From: CAYVHU01 sp964451415
Lineage (GTDB): Bacteria; Pseudomonadota; Alphaproteobacteria; Rhodospirillales; Magnetovibrionaceae
Assembly (NCBI GenBank): GCA_964451415.1
Contig: CAYVHU010000002.1
Span: forward strand, 124,001 to 188,000
Direction of reading: 5' to 3'
Length of the DNA stretch: 64,000 nt
Shown piece after piece: positions 8,799 to 18,157 of the stretch (position 1 is the first letter of the stretch; each line of letters starts with the position of its first letter). The notes under the pieces are model-generated. The model did not search any database. It worked only from the letters and a program-made list of their open reading frames with translations, and was not told the DNA's origin. Made by a program: the position numbers and the translations under genes.

Positions 8799-10661
8799 AT
8801 GGTAAAGCCCCTCGTCGCTTCGCGCACAAGCGTTTTTATTTTGCTGCTCGCCTTCGTTTTTGCATTGGCCATGGCAATCTTTCCCACCTATTTCTCACCA
8901 CCCTATCCCCTCGGGGCACATGCGCACGGTGGGGACTGGTTTATCGGCACGGACACGTATATGCGCCTCGTACGGGTCCGCGATTGGCTGGCGGGCGGAC
9001 ACTGGTACGCCGATTTTTCAGCCCGCAGCAACTGGCCCTATGGCGAAGTGCTGCATTGGACCCGCCCCATGGATGTGCTGCTGGTCGCCTTGGCGGGGCC
9101 CTTCATGGCGTTTGTCGGGGTGAACAGGGCGCTTTATTTTTCCGGGGTGATCGTCAGTCCCCTTTTGATGTTGCTTGCCATCTGGGCGCTGGTCTGGGGA
9201 ACACAGCGAATCCTGGATGTTCGGGGACGGGTTATCCTGGTGATGTTGTTCGCCATCCAGCCCACCACCCGATCTTATTTCTCGGTCGCGCGCCCCGACC
9301 ACCATTCCCTGATTTTACTGACGTTCAGCGCCGTTCTGGCTCTTTTGCTGCGTTATGCCACGGACCCGGACGCAACGCCGCGTTTGGCCGGATGGGCGGG
9401 AGCCTTAAGCGCATTCGGAATCTGGATCAGCGTCGAATCCCTATCCACGGAACTGTTCGCCCTGCTGGCCCTGGGCGTGCCGTGGCTCATCACCGGCCAC
9501 ACCCGCTGGCTTATGGCGTTGCGCCGTTTCACCTTGGCCGGGGTCGTCATGATAAGTCTGGCCCTGGTTATCGAACGCCCCCCCGGCACATGGTTGATGT
9601 CCGTCACGTTCGATCGTTTATCCATCGTTCACGTGGCGCTACTGGTGTTGATCGCATTGGGCGTGGACGCCATGTGGCGGACGCACGCCCGGTTTTCAGC
9701 AACGCTTAGCGGACGCCTCGGCGTGAGTGCGGCGGCGGCCGGGCTTGCGGCCGTGGTGATGTACGGGCTCTATCCCGACTTTTTCAAAGGTCCGTTCGCC
9801 GCCGCCATGGACCCACGCTTGAAAACAATATGGCTCGATAAAGTCCAGGAATTTCAACCTCTCCTCAGCGATAACCCGAAGACCGTCGTCATGGCAACCC
9901 TGATTCTCGTACCGCTGGCGTGGCTGGCGGTGTGGATGACAAAGGTCCGCAGCGCAATCAAACGCGACCCCGCCGTTCAGGCCCTGGCCATCACCCTGGG
10001 TCTGGCCGCGATTTTATATACGGCACTCACCCTCGATGAAGTCCGCTGGGGAGCGTACGTTGGGATCATTGTCGTCACCCCCTGGGCGCTCTTGTTGCAA
10101 TGGCTTTTGGATTGGCGCGGCGGGCCTAAAATCGGCCCCTCCCCCGGAACGCCCCTATGGCGGGTTCCTCTTATTACAATCGTCGCCACGGGACACCTTC
10201 TCGGCGCGATAGCCCTGAGCCCCGGAGATCTCGGGGCCGCGCCCGCAAAATCACCGTCATGCCAATGGCGCGCCATCGCCCCCTACCTCAACAGCGCCGC
10301 CTTCGCGGGCGGCAAGATCCAAACGATCTTCAGCTTTATCGACCAGGGCCCGGAGATTCTCTACCGCACCCCCCACCGGGTCGTCGGCGCCCCGTATCAC
10401 CGCAACGCACGGGGCATTTTGGACACCTTTGCCGTGCTTGGTGGGTCCGACGTGAACAAAGCGCATGAGATTTTAACGAAACGCGGTGTAAATTACGCCT
10501 TGTTTTGTATCGGCACGACCGAAGAAAAACTGTTCTTGAAATTCCCCGGCGAGACCTTGATGCGCAAGATCGTCGAGGGCAAGGCACCCGTGTGGCTGGC
10601 GCCCAAACCCCTGCCGGGCGACCTGGGAAGCTCTTTTCGTCTTTACCGCGTTTTGAAATGA
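8799..10661 (+). CDS. Polytopic GT-C-like membrane protein (oligosaccharyltransferase/STT3-like)
   Basis: Large inner-membrane protein (about 620 aa) with roughly a dozen hydrophobic segments and a C-terminal soluble domain of about 130 residues. Just after the first helix comes GTDTYMRLVRVRDW, resembling the acidic catalytic loop of GT-C glycosyltransferases such as STT3/AglB/PglB, and RPDHHSLI in a later loop supports this. No WWDxG-type motif was seen, so transfer to protein Asn is not claimed. ATG 8799 begins MVKPLVASRT before the first helix; a GTG at 8751 would add 16 residues. It probably handles a lipid-linked sugar. The neighbours give no pathway. Confidence 0.7.
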   Translation: MVKPLVASRTSVFILLLAFVFALAMAIFPTYFSPPYPLGAHAHGGDWFIGTDTYMRLVRVRDWLAGGHWYADFSARSNWPYGEVLHWTRPMDVLLVALAGPFMAFVGVNRALYFSGVIVSPLLMLLAIWALVWGTQRILDVRGRVILVMLFAIQPTTRSYFSVARPDHHSLILLTFSAVLALLLRYATDPDATPRLAGWAGALSAFGIWISVESLSTELFALLALGVPWLITGHTRWLMALRRFTLAGVVMISLALVIERPPGTWLMSVTFDRLSIVHVALLVLIALGVDAMWRTHARFSATLSGRLGVSAAAAGLAAVVMYGLYPDFFKGPFAAAMDPRLKTIWLDKVQEFQPLLSDNPKTVVMATLILVPLAWLAVWMTKVRSAIKRDPAVQALAITLGLAAILYTALTLDEVRWGAYVGIIVVTPWALLLQWLLDWRGGPKIGPSPGTPLWRVPLITIVATGHLLGAIALSPGDLGAAPAKSPSCQWRAIAPYLNSAAFAGGKIQTIFSFIDQGPEILYRTPHRVVGAPYHRNARGILDTFAVLGGSDVNKAHEILTKRGVNYALFCIGTTEEKLFLKFPGETLMRKIVEGKAPVWLAPKPLPGDLGSSFRLYRVLK

Positions 10662-10671
10662 AGGTTTATCA

Positions 10672-11013
10672 TCAAACGCCACGGACTTTGTTCAATAGTT
10701 CTTCCAGCGTCATATCGACTTCGACGACGCCTTGCAGGGATTCTTCGATCTGCTCGCCTTGCAAAACCCAGTGATCGCTGCGCAAACGCCCAATCGTATT
10801 TTCGCAAAAGGACCGATAGTTGGCGAGCGCGCGCCGTTCTCCCAACTCAGCGGCCAGAATGGCGAGGGCCAGTTGATGTGGCGCGCTACCGATATAGCCC
10901 CATTCGTAACCTTCCTCACACAAAGCCCTTAGATCAAGGCGCGGATCAAGCGCGGCGCCATCGACAGTGACGCTGGTCACTTCGCCGCTGCGAGTTCCCC
11001 GGTAGATTGGCAT
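10672..11013 (-). CDS. DUF6166-like small protein
   Basis: Small soluble protein of 113 aa from ATG 11013 (a TTG at 11082 would add 23 residues). The pattern IYRGTRSGEVTSVTVDG, then EWGYIGSAPHQLALAIL and a C-terminal acidic helical tail, matches the DUF6166 family as I recall it; the function is unknown. The gene is convergent with the GT-C gene, with only 10 bp between the stops, and lies just before the leader of the Tad operon on the opposite strand. There is no sign that it is part of the pilus system beyond position. Confidence 0.65.
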   Translation of the reverse strand: MPIYRGTRSGEVTSVTVDGAALDPRLDLRALCEEGYEWGYIGSAPHQLALAILAAELGERRALANYRSFCENTIGRLRSDHWVLQGEQIEESLQGVVEVDMTLEELLNKVRGV

Positions 11014-11151
11014 GATCACGTTCCCGTTCGTAATGGCTTTCTTGAATCCAACATGAAATTCCGCACCATGAAGCCTCTGCAATGATTGCGATTATATGGA
11101 TTACCGTTGCGTTATACAGTTGTTCCATACTGAAAAAAACGGTATTTTGTC

Positions 11152-11265
11152 ATGGATTCGCGACGTTGGCATGGCGGTGGGGAAGATAATGCGCCATTGG
11201 GTAACATTCCGTGGGATGAAGCGCCATCATGGACTTGTTCTTGTGGTCGGCGAGAGGAGCCGTAA
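11152..11265 (+). other. Short reading frame (37 aa) in the cpaB leader
   Basis: ATG 11152 opens a 37-codon frame rich in Gly/Trp with a CSC pair near its end; it stops at 11263-11265, seven bases before the cpaB ATG. The cpaB Shine-Dalgarno GAGGAG lies inside it. It has no clear ribosome site of its own. It may be a leader peptide or chance. Confidence 0.25.
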
Positions 11266-11271
11266 TTCGTC

Positions 11272-12258
11272 ATGAGACTTGTCGTCCTTGGCCTCATCTT
11301 TGCCGCTGTGATCCTCGCCGGGGGGACGGCGTATCTTTTGAACAGTTATCTTTCGGCGCAAAAGGCGGACAATGCCTCCGTCGCCGTCAAAATGACAACC
11401 GTGAAGGTACTGGTGGCTGATGCGGACATGCCGGTGGGAACCGTGGTGAGCGGGCGCAACACACGTTGGGTCGATTGGCCGGAAAGCGACGTTCGCGATG
11501 GCTTTATCGTTTTTAAATCCGACAAAAACTCATTACAGGCCATTGAAAATCCAAAGCACGTAACGCGCCGTGCCATCACCACGGGCGAGCCCATTTTGAT
11601 GGCGCGCCTGTACACAAGCAAAAACCCCGGTTTTTTGCCGGGTGTGCTGTCACCGGGAATGCGTGCGGTCGCGGTCGGCATCAACGCAAAAACAGGTGCA
11701 GCCGGTTTTATCATGCCGGGCGATCACGTGGATGTCGTGCTTACGCACAACATGGCGCGCCGGGCCGCCCAATACCTGCAAAAGGGGTATAAAATTTCCA
11801 ACGTCGTCGAATTTACAACCGAAACCGTCTTGCAGGATATCCGCATCCTCGCCATTGATCAGAAAACCAATGAATTCAAGAACGCCGCCAAGATCGCCAA
11901 GACCGCGTTGTTGGAGGTTTCTCCAAAACAGGCTGAAATTCTCAATACGGCCAAGGCCATGGGAACCCTTTCCCTGACCTTGCGTTCCGCGGAGAACAAG
12001 CCGCGCGCGGTGCCCAGAAATGACTTCACAACCGACGTCGAAGTGAGCCCGTTCCTGCAAACGATTTCAAAGACCGCCGCGACACGGACCAAAGCCGCAG
12101 CAGCCAGAAGAATCGCGGCGAGAAGAGCGGCGTCAAGAAGAGCCGCTGCACGCAAATCCAGTTCTGAAAAATCAACGCGCCAAATTACGATTTATCGCGG
12201 AAGTTCCGACGCCCTCGGGGCGCAAAACACCGGCACATCGGGGAACACCGCACCATGA
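11272..12258 (+). CDS. cpaB: Flp pilus assembly protein CpaB/RcpC
   Basis: Periplasmic, membrane-anchored CpaB of the Tad (type IVc) pilus, thought to support the secretin. It has 328 aa with an N-terminal signal-anchor (LVVLGLIFAAVILAGGTAYLL) and a SAF/antifreeze-like domain with VLVADADMPVGTVV near residue 44 and ITTGEPILMARLY near 103, then GMRAVAVGINAKTGAAGFIMPGDHVDVVL, the family signature. The C-terminal 60 residues are an unusual Ala/Arg-rich stretch (KAAAARRIAARRAASRRAA). It is the first gene of the cpaB-C-D-E-F-tadB-tadC operon and overlaps cpaC by ATGA. Confidence 0.95.
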   Translation: MRLVVLGLIFAAVILAGGTAYLLNSYLSAQKADNASVAVKMTTVKVLVADADMPVGTVVSGRNTRWVDWPESDVRDGFIVFKSDKNSLQAIENPKHVTRRAITTGEPILMARLYTSKNPGFLPGVLSPGMRAVAVGINAKTGAAGFIMPGDHVDVVLTHNMARRAAQYLQKGYKISNVVEFTTETVLQDIRILAIDQKTNEFKNAAKIAKTALLEVSPKQAEILNTAKAMGTLSLTLRSAENKPRAVPRNDFTTDVEVSPFLQTISKTAATRTKAAAARRIAARRAASRRAAARKSSSEKSTRQITIYRGSSDALGAQNTGTSGNTAP

Positions 12259-13733
12259 GGGGTCACGTGCATAAACGCTTCATTACCGTCTATACGCTGG
12301 GCGCGCTGAGTCTTTTCGGAACGTTGGTTACCTCGGCGGCGCAGGCCCAACAAGTCCCAGGTCGTCCGGCCGCGATACGCACCGTCGTCTCTGCGCCAAA
12401 GAAGCAACCGTCCCCAAAAGCCAAATGGATCATCACCAAAAACACCAAAATGGTGCGCGTTCCCTTGGACAAGGTCGTGTCCGTACGCTTGCCCGGCGTG
12501 GTGCGAAACGTGGTCATCGCCAATCCCGATATCGCCGATGTAATCTTGCCGAAAGACGGCAAACGTCGGAATGTATACATCACGGCGCGCAAGATTGGAT
12601 CAACCTCCATCGTTTTTGAAGATGAAAAAGGCACCGTCCTGTTCCAAGGCGACATCCAGGTCGATGTTGATGTTTCGGGAATTCAAGCGGCGCTCGACAC
12701 CATGATGCCCGCGGAAAAAATCAAAGTGTCATCCCAGCGCAATGGCGTCTTCCTGAAGGGCTTCGTACGCTCCGCAAGTGCGTCGGAACAAGCCGCAAAC
12801 ATCGCTCGGCGTTTCGTTCTCGATCCCCTCAATGTGGTCAACAACCTCACCGTTCTGGGCAGCCGTCAGGTCATCATGCAGGTGCGTGTGGCCGAGATCA
12901 AACGCACCGCCATCAAACAACTGGGCTTTGACTTCACCTATAGCGCCAACCTCGGGCATTCGTCTTTCAGCATATCGCCGGCGGCAAGCCCGGGCTTGGC
13001 TGCCGCGCGTAATGCCGCCGGCGTCACGGCCACTTTCGCCACCGGGTCGATCGTGCCCGCCATCACGGGCTTCGGCAACATCGCCTATCAGGTGCTGGAA
13101 GAAAACGGCCTCGCCAAAACTCTCGCGGAACCCACCTTGACCGCCGTCTCGGGAGAAACGGCTACGTTTCTGGCCGGCGGCACTTTTCCCATGCTCACCA
13201 GCATCGATAAGGACGGCAACAAGTCCTATATCCAACAGCCCTTTGGCGTGCGTCTGAATTTCAAACCCGTGGTTCTGGACAAGGGGCAAATCAGCCTGCA
13301 CATCGCTACGGAAGTCTCAGACCGCGATACCGCATTGGCCGTGGACGGCATCCCGGGAATGAAAATGAACCGTACGGAAACCGTGGTGGACATGCCGTCG
13401 GGCGGTTCGTTAATCTTATCGGGCCTGATTCAAAATGAACTGGTCTCCACCATCGACGGCGTGCCGGGTTTGAAAGACATCCCCATTTTGGGCGCCTTGT
13501 TTCGTTCCGAGGCCTTCCGCAACAAGGAAACTGAACTGGTTATGACCGTAACGGCATATCTGGCCGACCCGGTCGGACAGAAGGCTCGCCTCGCCCTGCC
13601 CACGGACGGCTTTGCCCCGGCAAGCGATATTGATATGTATTTGCTGGGAGATTTGTACAAACGCTATAAAAAAACCACGTTGCCGCCCTATGCGAAACCG
13701 TTGGCAGGTCCTTATGGCTACATTATGGAGTAA
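12255..13733 (+). CDS. cpaC: Tad pilus outer-membrane secretin CpaC/RcpA
   Basis: Secretin forming the outer-membrane channel for the Flp pilus. It has 492 aa with a signal peptide ending near AAQAQQ (about residue 33), the pilus N-terminal domain (VPLDKVVSVRLPGVVRNVVIANPDIADVILP), a BON-like segment and the secretin core. The core includes the VAEIKRTAIKQLGFDF strand, ETATFLAGGTFPM and GGSLILSGLIQNE, with VPGLKDIPILGALFRSE near 410. The start codon overlaps the cpaB stop by 4 bp. No lipidation site is visible, so the neighbouring lipoprotein CpaD may act as its pilotin or partner. Confidence 0.96.
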   Translation: MRGHVHKRFITVYTLGALSLFGTLVTSAAQAQQVPGRPAAIRTVVSAPKKQPSPKAKWIITKNTKMVRVPLDKVVSVRLPGVVRNVVIANPDIADVILPKDGKRRNVYITARKIGSTSIVFEDEKGTVLFQGDIQVDVDVSGIQAALDTMMPAEKIKVSSQRNGVFLKGFVRSASASEQAANIARRFVLDPLNVVNNLTVLGSRQVIMQVRVAEIKRTAIKQLGFDFTYSANLGHSSFSISPAASPGLAAARNAAGVTATFATGSIVPAITGFGNIAYQVLEENGLAKTLAEPTLTAVSGETATFLAGGTFPMLTSIDKDGNKSYIQQPFGVRLNFKPVVLDKGQISLHIATEVSDRDTALAVDGIPGMKMNRTETVVDMPSGGSLILSGLIQNELVSTIDGVPGLKDIPILGALFRSEAFRNKETELVMTVTAYLADPVGQKARLALPTDGFAPASDIDMYLLGDLYKRYKKTTLPPYAKPLAGPYGYIME

Positions 13734-13740
13734 CCCGGCC

Positions 13741-14439
13741 ATGGCCCGGAAAGCAAACATCGCCAGCCGTATCGCCGCACGCCTTGTCATGGCGGGGCTG
13801 ACGGCCATCGCGTTGGCGGGATGCGCCGCCACGCAAGACGCCAAACCGCCGAGCGGAACCGACTATCGCCAGAACCACCCCATCAAGGTGATGCGCGAAC
13901 AGCTTACGCTGTCGATCGCAATGTCGGACGAGGGGCCTAACAAAGCGCTCCGATTGTCCGCCGACGATGCGCGTCGTCTCAAGGCTTATATCAATATCTT
14001 CGTACGCCGCGGACGTTCCGCGGTAATGGTGGAAAGCGCCCAACCCAAACGGGTGCGTGACATTTTGATCGCCAGCGGACTGCGCAAATCAGAAATTATC
14101 TTGCTGGCGGACACCACCGTGGCCGCGCCCAATACAATTCTCACCTTCACCGCAAACAAGGTTGTCGCGCCGGAATGCGGCAATTGGTCGTCGCAATCGT
14201 CCTTCAATCCAACAAACAAGCCCCACAGCAATTTTGGCTGCGCCTATCAACGCAATCTCGGGCTGATCGTTTCGGACCCCGGTGACTTCATTCAGGCGCA
14301 ACCGTCGTCGGGCGGCGTAGCCGAACGCAGCGATGAAAGCATTCGCAGCCTTAAGTCCGGCACCCCCATGCCACGTTTTCTCGATAGCATTCAAACAACG
14401 TCGCCCCAACCGGCCACGCCGCCGCCGGCCGTTCCATAA
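13741..14439 (+). CDS. cpaD: Tad pilus lipoprotein CpaD
   Basis: Outer-membrane-associated lipoprotein of the Tad system, 232 aa from ATG 13741, seven bases after the cpaC stop. The signal peptide ends in a lipobox, IALAGCAA (Cys near residue 24). The core shows the RHPI-type NHPIKV segment, an OmpA-like central part and the C-terminal CGNWSSQSSFNPTNKPHSNFGCAYQRNLG signature typical of CpaD, where the two cysteines probably form a disulfide. A Pro/Ala-rich tail follows. The open frame extends further upstream but inside cpaC, so that part is ignored. Confidence 0.94.
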   Translation: MARKANIASRIAARLVMAGLTAIALAGCAATQDAKPPSGTDYRQNHPIKVMREQLTLSIAMSDEGPNKALRLSADDARRLKAYINIFVRRGRSAVMVESAQPKRVRDILIASGLRKSEIILLADTTVAAPNTILTFTANKVVAPECGNWSSQSSFNPTNKPHSNFGCAYQRNLGLIVSDPGDFIQAQPSSGGVAERSDESIRSLKSGTPMPRFLDSIQTTSPQPATPPPAVP

Positions 14440-14458
14440 TGACCATCGGAGGAACGTC

Positions 14459-15649
14459 TTGATTCTCAGGATTAACATCGGCGCTTATGTGTTGACGGAT
14501 GCGGTCCGCGAAGCCGTAAACGCCCTGGGCGGGGATCGTCTGTTTTTGCGCTCGCACGTGAGTGTGAAGGACGGCGGCATGCAAGACGCGCTCGAAGGCC
14601 TTTCCGCGCGTTCGACGCCGGAGTTGTTGATCGTCGAAACACTGTCGCGAGACGAAGCTCTGCTCAACGAGATCGGCGCGCTGGCTGACGTTTGCCAACC
14701 GGGCACGCGGGTGATCGTGATCGGTGCTGAAAACGATATCAATCTTTTCAAAACGCTGATTGAACAAGGCATCAGCCAATATTTTGTCGGCACCGTCAGC
14801 ACGGAAGAATTGAAAACCGCCATCGCTGCCGCGTTCGCGGACAAAAGCGCCCATGCCAAAAGCCGCACCATCGCATTTTGCGGCGTTCGCGGCGGTGCCG
14901 GCAGCTCTGTGATCGCGCATAACGTCGCCCATGAACTGGCAAGACTTTACAGTGAAGACGTGATCCTCGTCGATTTGGACATCCCCTTCGGCACCGCCGC
15001 GTTGAGCTATAATTTACAACCCCATCAGACAATCGCCGACGCCCTCGCCCAGGCGGGCGGTATCGATGAGACACTGTTAATGCGCTATCTGGAAGTGGGG
15101 GGGAAAAACGTTTCGTTACTGTGTGCGCCGGGACATTTAAACAGCGGCGTAGAAATCACTCCCGACGGCCTGGAGCGGGTTTTAAACATCGTTAAACAAA
15201 TGGCCAGCTATATTGTCCTCGACGTGCCGCACGTGTGGACCGCCTGGACTCAAGATATTCTGGTCGATGCCGATGAAACCGTACTCGTTAGCGCGGCGGA
15301 TCTTTATCATCTACGTGATGCCAAAAATATGTTCGAATATCTGTCTCCCAACCGTGGTGTCGATGCGCCGACACGTTTGGTTTTGAACAAGGTGGGTGAG
15401 ACGAAAAAAGGTGAATTAACGCAAGCGGACTTCAAGGAAGTTTTAGGGATCACGGCTTCTCTTACGATTCCGTTTGAAGCAGAGGTCTTCGCCAGCGCCA
15501 TGAACAATGGCGAAATGCTGCGCAAGGTTTCCGCACGTTCTAAATCCGCCCAATGTCTGGAGACCTTGACGAAACAGGTCAGCGGCAAGGAATTTCTGAC
15601 GACGGTCTCGAAAAGTAATGGCTTTCTGGCTTCGCTCTTCAAAAAATAG
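14459..15649 (+). CDS. cpaE: Tad pilus localisation ATPase CpaE/TadZ
   Basis: MinD/ParA-like protein that places the Tad machine at the pole; it has an N-terminal receiver-like domain without a clear phospho-acceptor and a C-terminal P-loop domain. I set the start at TTG 14459, because GGAGGA sits at 14448-14453, an ideal five bases upstream, and no ATG fits. That gives 396 aa. The deviant Walker A is FCGVRGGAGSSVIAHNVA (no Lys after GGAGS, as is common in TadZ), followed by VILVDLDIPFGTAALSYNL and DVPHVW. The reading frame upstream of 14459 overlaps cpaD and is not used. Confidence 0.93.
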   Translation: MILRINIGAYVLTDAVREAVNALGGDRLFLRSHVSVKDGGMQDALEGLSARSTPELLIVETLSRDEALLNEIGALADVCQPGTRVIVIGAENDINLFKTLIEQGISQYFVGTVSTEELKTAIAAAFADKSAHAKSRTIAFCGVRGGAGSSVIAHNVAHELARLYSEDVILVDLDIPFGTAALSYNLQPHQTIADALAQAGGIDETLLMRYLEVGGKNVSLLCAPGHLNSGVEITPDGLERVLNIVKQMASYIVLDVPHVWTAWTQDILVDADETVLVSAADLYHLRDAKNMFEYLSPNRGVDAPTRLVLNKVGETKKGELTQADFKEVLGITASLTIPFEAEVFASAMNNGEMLRKVSARSKSAQCLETLTKQVSGKEFLTTVSKSNGFLASLFKK

Positions 15650-15697
15650 AAGACGACGCGCCATCATTCAAAAAGAGGATAATCAATATTTAATCCC

Positions 15698-17146
15698 ATG
15701 TTTGGACGACGCGGAACACCGCCACCCGGAAAGACACTCGCCAAAAAAACCTTTGGCGGCGGCGGTGCGACAGCACCTTCGCAAAGCCCGGTAACGCCGA
15801 GAAAGACCACACCTCAGGCTATGCCTTCTTCCGGGCACAAAGCAAAAAAAGCCGATGTGGCCCTCAACGCCGAGGCCAAAGAAAAGCTCGACGAAATCAA
15901 GATCAAAGTCTTCAACGATCTGATGGAAGCGGTGGACCTGTCGGAACTCAGCGCGCTCAGCCCCGACCAGGTGCGCGAAGAAATCAACGACATGGTGAGT
16001 GAGATCATCTCCATGCGTGGCGTCGTGCTCTCGTTGCAAGAACAACAGACCGTCATCCAGGACATCTGCAACGATATTTTGGGGCTCGGCCCCTTGGAAC
16101 CCCTGCTGGCGCGCGACGACATTTCCGATTTGATGGTCAATGGTCCCAACACCTGCTACATCGAAGTCAATGGCAAAATGGAGCGCACGGACGTCAAGTT
16201 TCGTGATCAGGCGCAATTGATGAACATCTGCCAGCGTATCGTGTCCGCTGTGGGACGACGCGTCGATGAAGCCAGTCCCATCTGCGATGCGCGTCTGGCC
16301 GACGGTTCGCGCGTCAATGTTATCGCTCCCCCCCTTGCTATCGACGGCACAGCACTGACCATTCGTAAGTTCAAAAAAGATAAACTGACCCTCGACGACC
16401 TTTTGAAATTCGCTTCGATCACGCCGGAACTGAAAACGGTGTTGGAGGTCATTTCCGCGATTCGCGTGAACACGTTGATCTCCGGCGGCACCGGTTCGGG
16501 GAAAACGACGTTGCTCAACTGCATGACCGGGTACATCGATACCTCGGAACGCATCATCACATGCGAAGATTCCGCGGAACTTCAATTGCAACAGCCCCAT
16601 GTGGTGCGTTTGGAAACCCGCCCCCCCAATCTGGAGGGCAAGGGCGAGGTTTCCATGCGCGATCTGGTGCGGAACTGTCTGCGTATGCGTCCCGAACGCA
16701 TCATTGTCGGCGAAGTGCGCGGCGCGGAAGCCTTTGATTTACTGCAAGCCATGAACACGGGACACGACGGATCCATGGGCACCGTTCACGCCAACAACCC
16801 GCGCGAGGCGCTTTCGCGTATTGAAAACATGATCATGATGGGCGGGTTTCAGTTGCCGTCCAAGGCGATGCGCGAACAGATATCCGGGGCCATCAACGTG
16901 ATCATCCAGGCTGCACGCCTGCGCGACGGCTCGCGCAAAATCACTCATTTAACGGAAGTTATCGGCATGGAAGGCGATGTCGTAACCCTGCAGGACCTGT
17001 GCGTCTATGAGATCGAGGGTGAGGATTCCAGTGGGCGGGTTGTGGGACGCCACAAATTCACCGGCTTGCGGCCGGCTTTCTGGGACAAGGCCCGCTACTA
17101 TGGGTTTGAACGCAAATTGGCCGAAGCCATACAATTCACGGCCTGA
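15698..17146 (+). CDS. cpaF: Tad pilus secretion ATPase CpaF/TadA
   Basis: Cytoplasmic hexameric ATPase powering Flp pilin polymerisation and retraction. It has 482 aa: a Pro/Thr-rich N terminus (about 60 residues), a helical domain, then the GspE/VirB11-like core. Walker A is ISGGTGSGKTTLLNC near residue 262; the Asp box is ITCEDSAELQL, with LRMRPERIIVGEVRGAEAFDLLQAMNTGHDGSMGTVHAN for the Walker B and His box. The segment RSCIRDARLADGSRVN-like region (SPICDARLADGSRVN) is typical of the TadA group. It is co-transcribed with cpaE upstream and tadB nine bases downstream. Confidence 0.97.
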   Translation: MFGRRGTPPPGKTLAKKTFGGGGATAPSQSPVTPRKTTPQAMPSSGHKAKKADVALNAEAKEKLDEIKIKVFNDLMEAVDLSELSALSPDQVREEINDMVSEIISMRGVVLSLQEQQTVIQDICNDILGLGPLEPLLARDDISDLMVNGPNTCYIEVNGKMERTDVKFRDQAQLMNICQRIVSAVGRRVDEASPICDARLADGSRVNVIAPPLAIDGTALTIRKFKKDKLTLDDLLKFASITPELKTVLEVISAIRVNTLISGGTGSGKTTLLNCMTGYIDTSERIITCEDSAELQLQQPHVVRLETRPPNLEGKGEVSMRDLVRNCLRMRPERIIVGEVRGAEAFDLLQAMNTGHDGSMGTVHANNPREALSRIENMIMMGGFQLPSKAMREQISGAINVIIQAARLRDGSRKITHLTEVIGMEGDVVTLQDLCVYEIEGEDSSGRVVGRHKFTGLRPAFWDKARYYGFERKLAEAIQFTA

Positions 17147-17155
17147 CGGAGACGC

Positions 17156-18139
17156 ATGACCTTTGATTCCATCACATTGATCGCCGTGAGCGCCGCCGTG
17201 AGCCTTTTCTTGCTTTTGGCCGTGGGGATAGCTACGTACTTCGCCATGCGCCCGCGCATGCGTTTAAAAAAGCGCATGGAAGCCATCGGCAGCCTCTCAA
17301 CGCCGGGGGCAACCGTTTCCGCCAAGGCGGAATCGCGGCGACAGAAACGCATCCAGGATAAACTGAAGATCCTTGGCGAAAACAAGGAGAAAGAAAGTTT
17401 CAAGGACAAAATCGGCGTTGCGCTGCTGCAAGCTGGCCTTCAGATGGATGCGGGCGTTTTTTTCATGGGCTGCTTGGTCGCTGCGATTATCGGCGCGCTC
17501 ATAGCGTTCATGCTGAATTTAGCCTTCTTTATGGTTCCTGTCGGTGCCATCCTCTTGGGCGCGGGCCTGCCTAAATTTGTTCTAGGCATCATGGCGAAAC
17601 GTCGTCAATCGACATTCACGGCGCATTTCGCCGAGGCTATCGATGTGATCACGCGCGGCATTCGCTCGGGCCTGCCGGTGGGGGAATGCCTGTCCATTAT
17701 CGCGCGTGAATTTTCCGGCCCTGTGGGTGAGGAATTTACCGTCCTCGTGGAAGGCCAGCGTTTGGGTATGACATTGGAAGCCGTCATGAGCCGGGCCCTG
17801 AAACGAATTCCTACTGCGGATTTTAAATTTTTTGCCGTTGTCTTGCAAATTCAGAAACAAACCGGCGGCAACCTCTCCAATACGCTGGAGAATTTGTCTG
17901 AGGTTCTGCGCGGCCGCAAACGCCTGAAGGACAAGATTCAAGCCCTGAGTTCCGAAGCCAAGGCCTCTGCTTACATTATCGGCAGCCTACCTTTTGTGGT
18001 GTTGGGCTTGCTATATCTGGCCGATCGGGAGTACGTGGAAGTTCTTTTCACTCAGGGGATGCACCTGGTTTACGGTGCTCTGAGTTTGATGCTTATAGGA
18101 GCCTTGGTGATGCGAGAGATGATCAACTTCGATATTTGA
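17156..18139 (+). CDS. tadB: Tad pilus inner-membrane protein TadB
   Basis: Polytopic GspF-like platform protein of the Tad machine, 327 aa. An N-terminal helix (LIAVSAAVSLFLLLAVGIATYF) is followed by a basic linker, a central helix pair near 110-150, and the T2SSF domain (AEAIDVITRGIRSGLPVGECLSII, then LKRIPTADFKFFAVVLQIQKQTGGNLSNTLENLSEVLRGRK region), ending in two more helices. It pairs with TadC encoded immediately downstream, the two forming the inner-membrane platform acted on by CpaF. Confidence 0.95.
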   Translation: MTFDSITLIAVSAAVSLFLLLAVGIATYFAMRPRMRLKKRMEAIGSLSTPGATVSAKAESRRQKRIQDKLKILGENKEKESFKDKIGVALLQAGLQMDAGVFFMGCLVAAIIGALIAFMLNLAFFMVPVGAILLGAGLPKFVLGIMAKRRQSTFTAHFAEAIDVITRGIRSGLPVGECLSIIAREFSGPVGEEFTVLVEGQRLGMTLEAVMSRALKRIPTADFKFFAVVLQIQKQTGGNLSNTLENLSEVLRGRKRLKDKIQALSSEAKASAYIIGSLPFVVLGLLYLADREYVEVLFTQGMHLVYGALSLMLIGALVMREMINFDI

Positions 18140-18157
18140 AGTTTTGTATGGGAAAAA

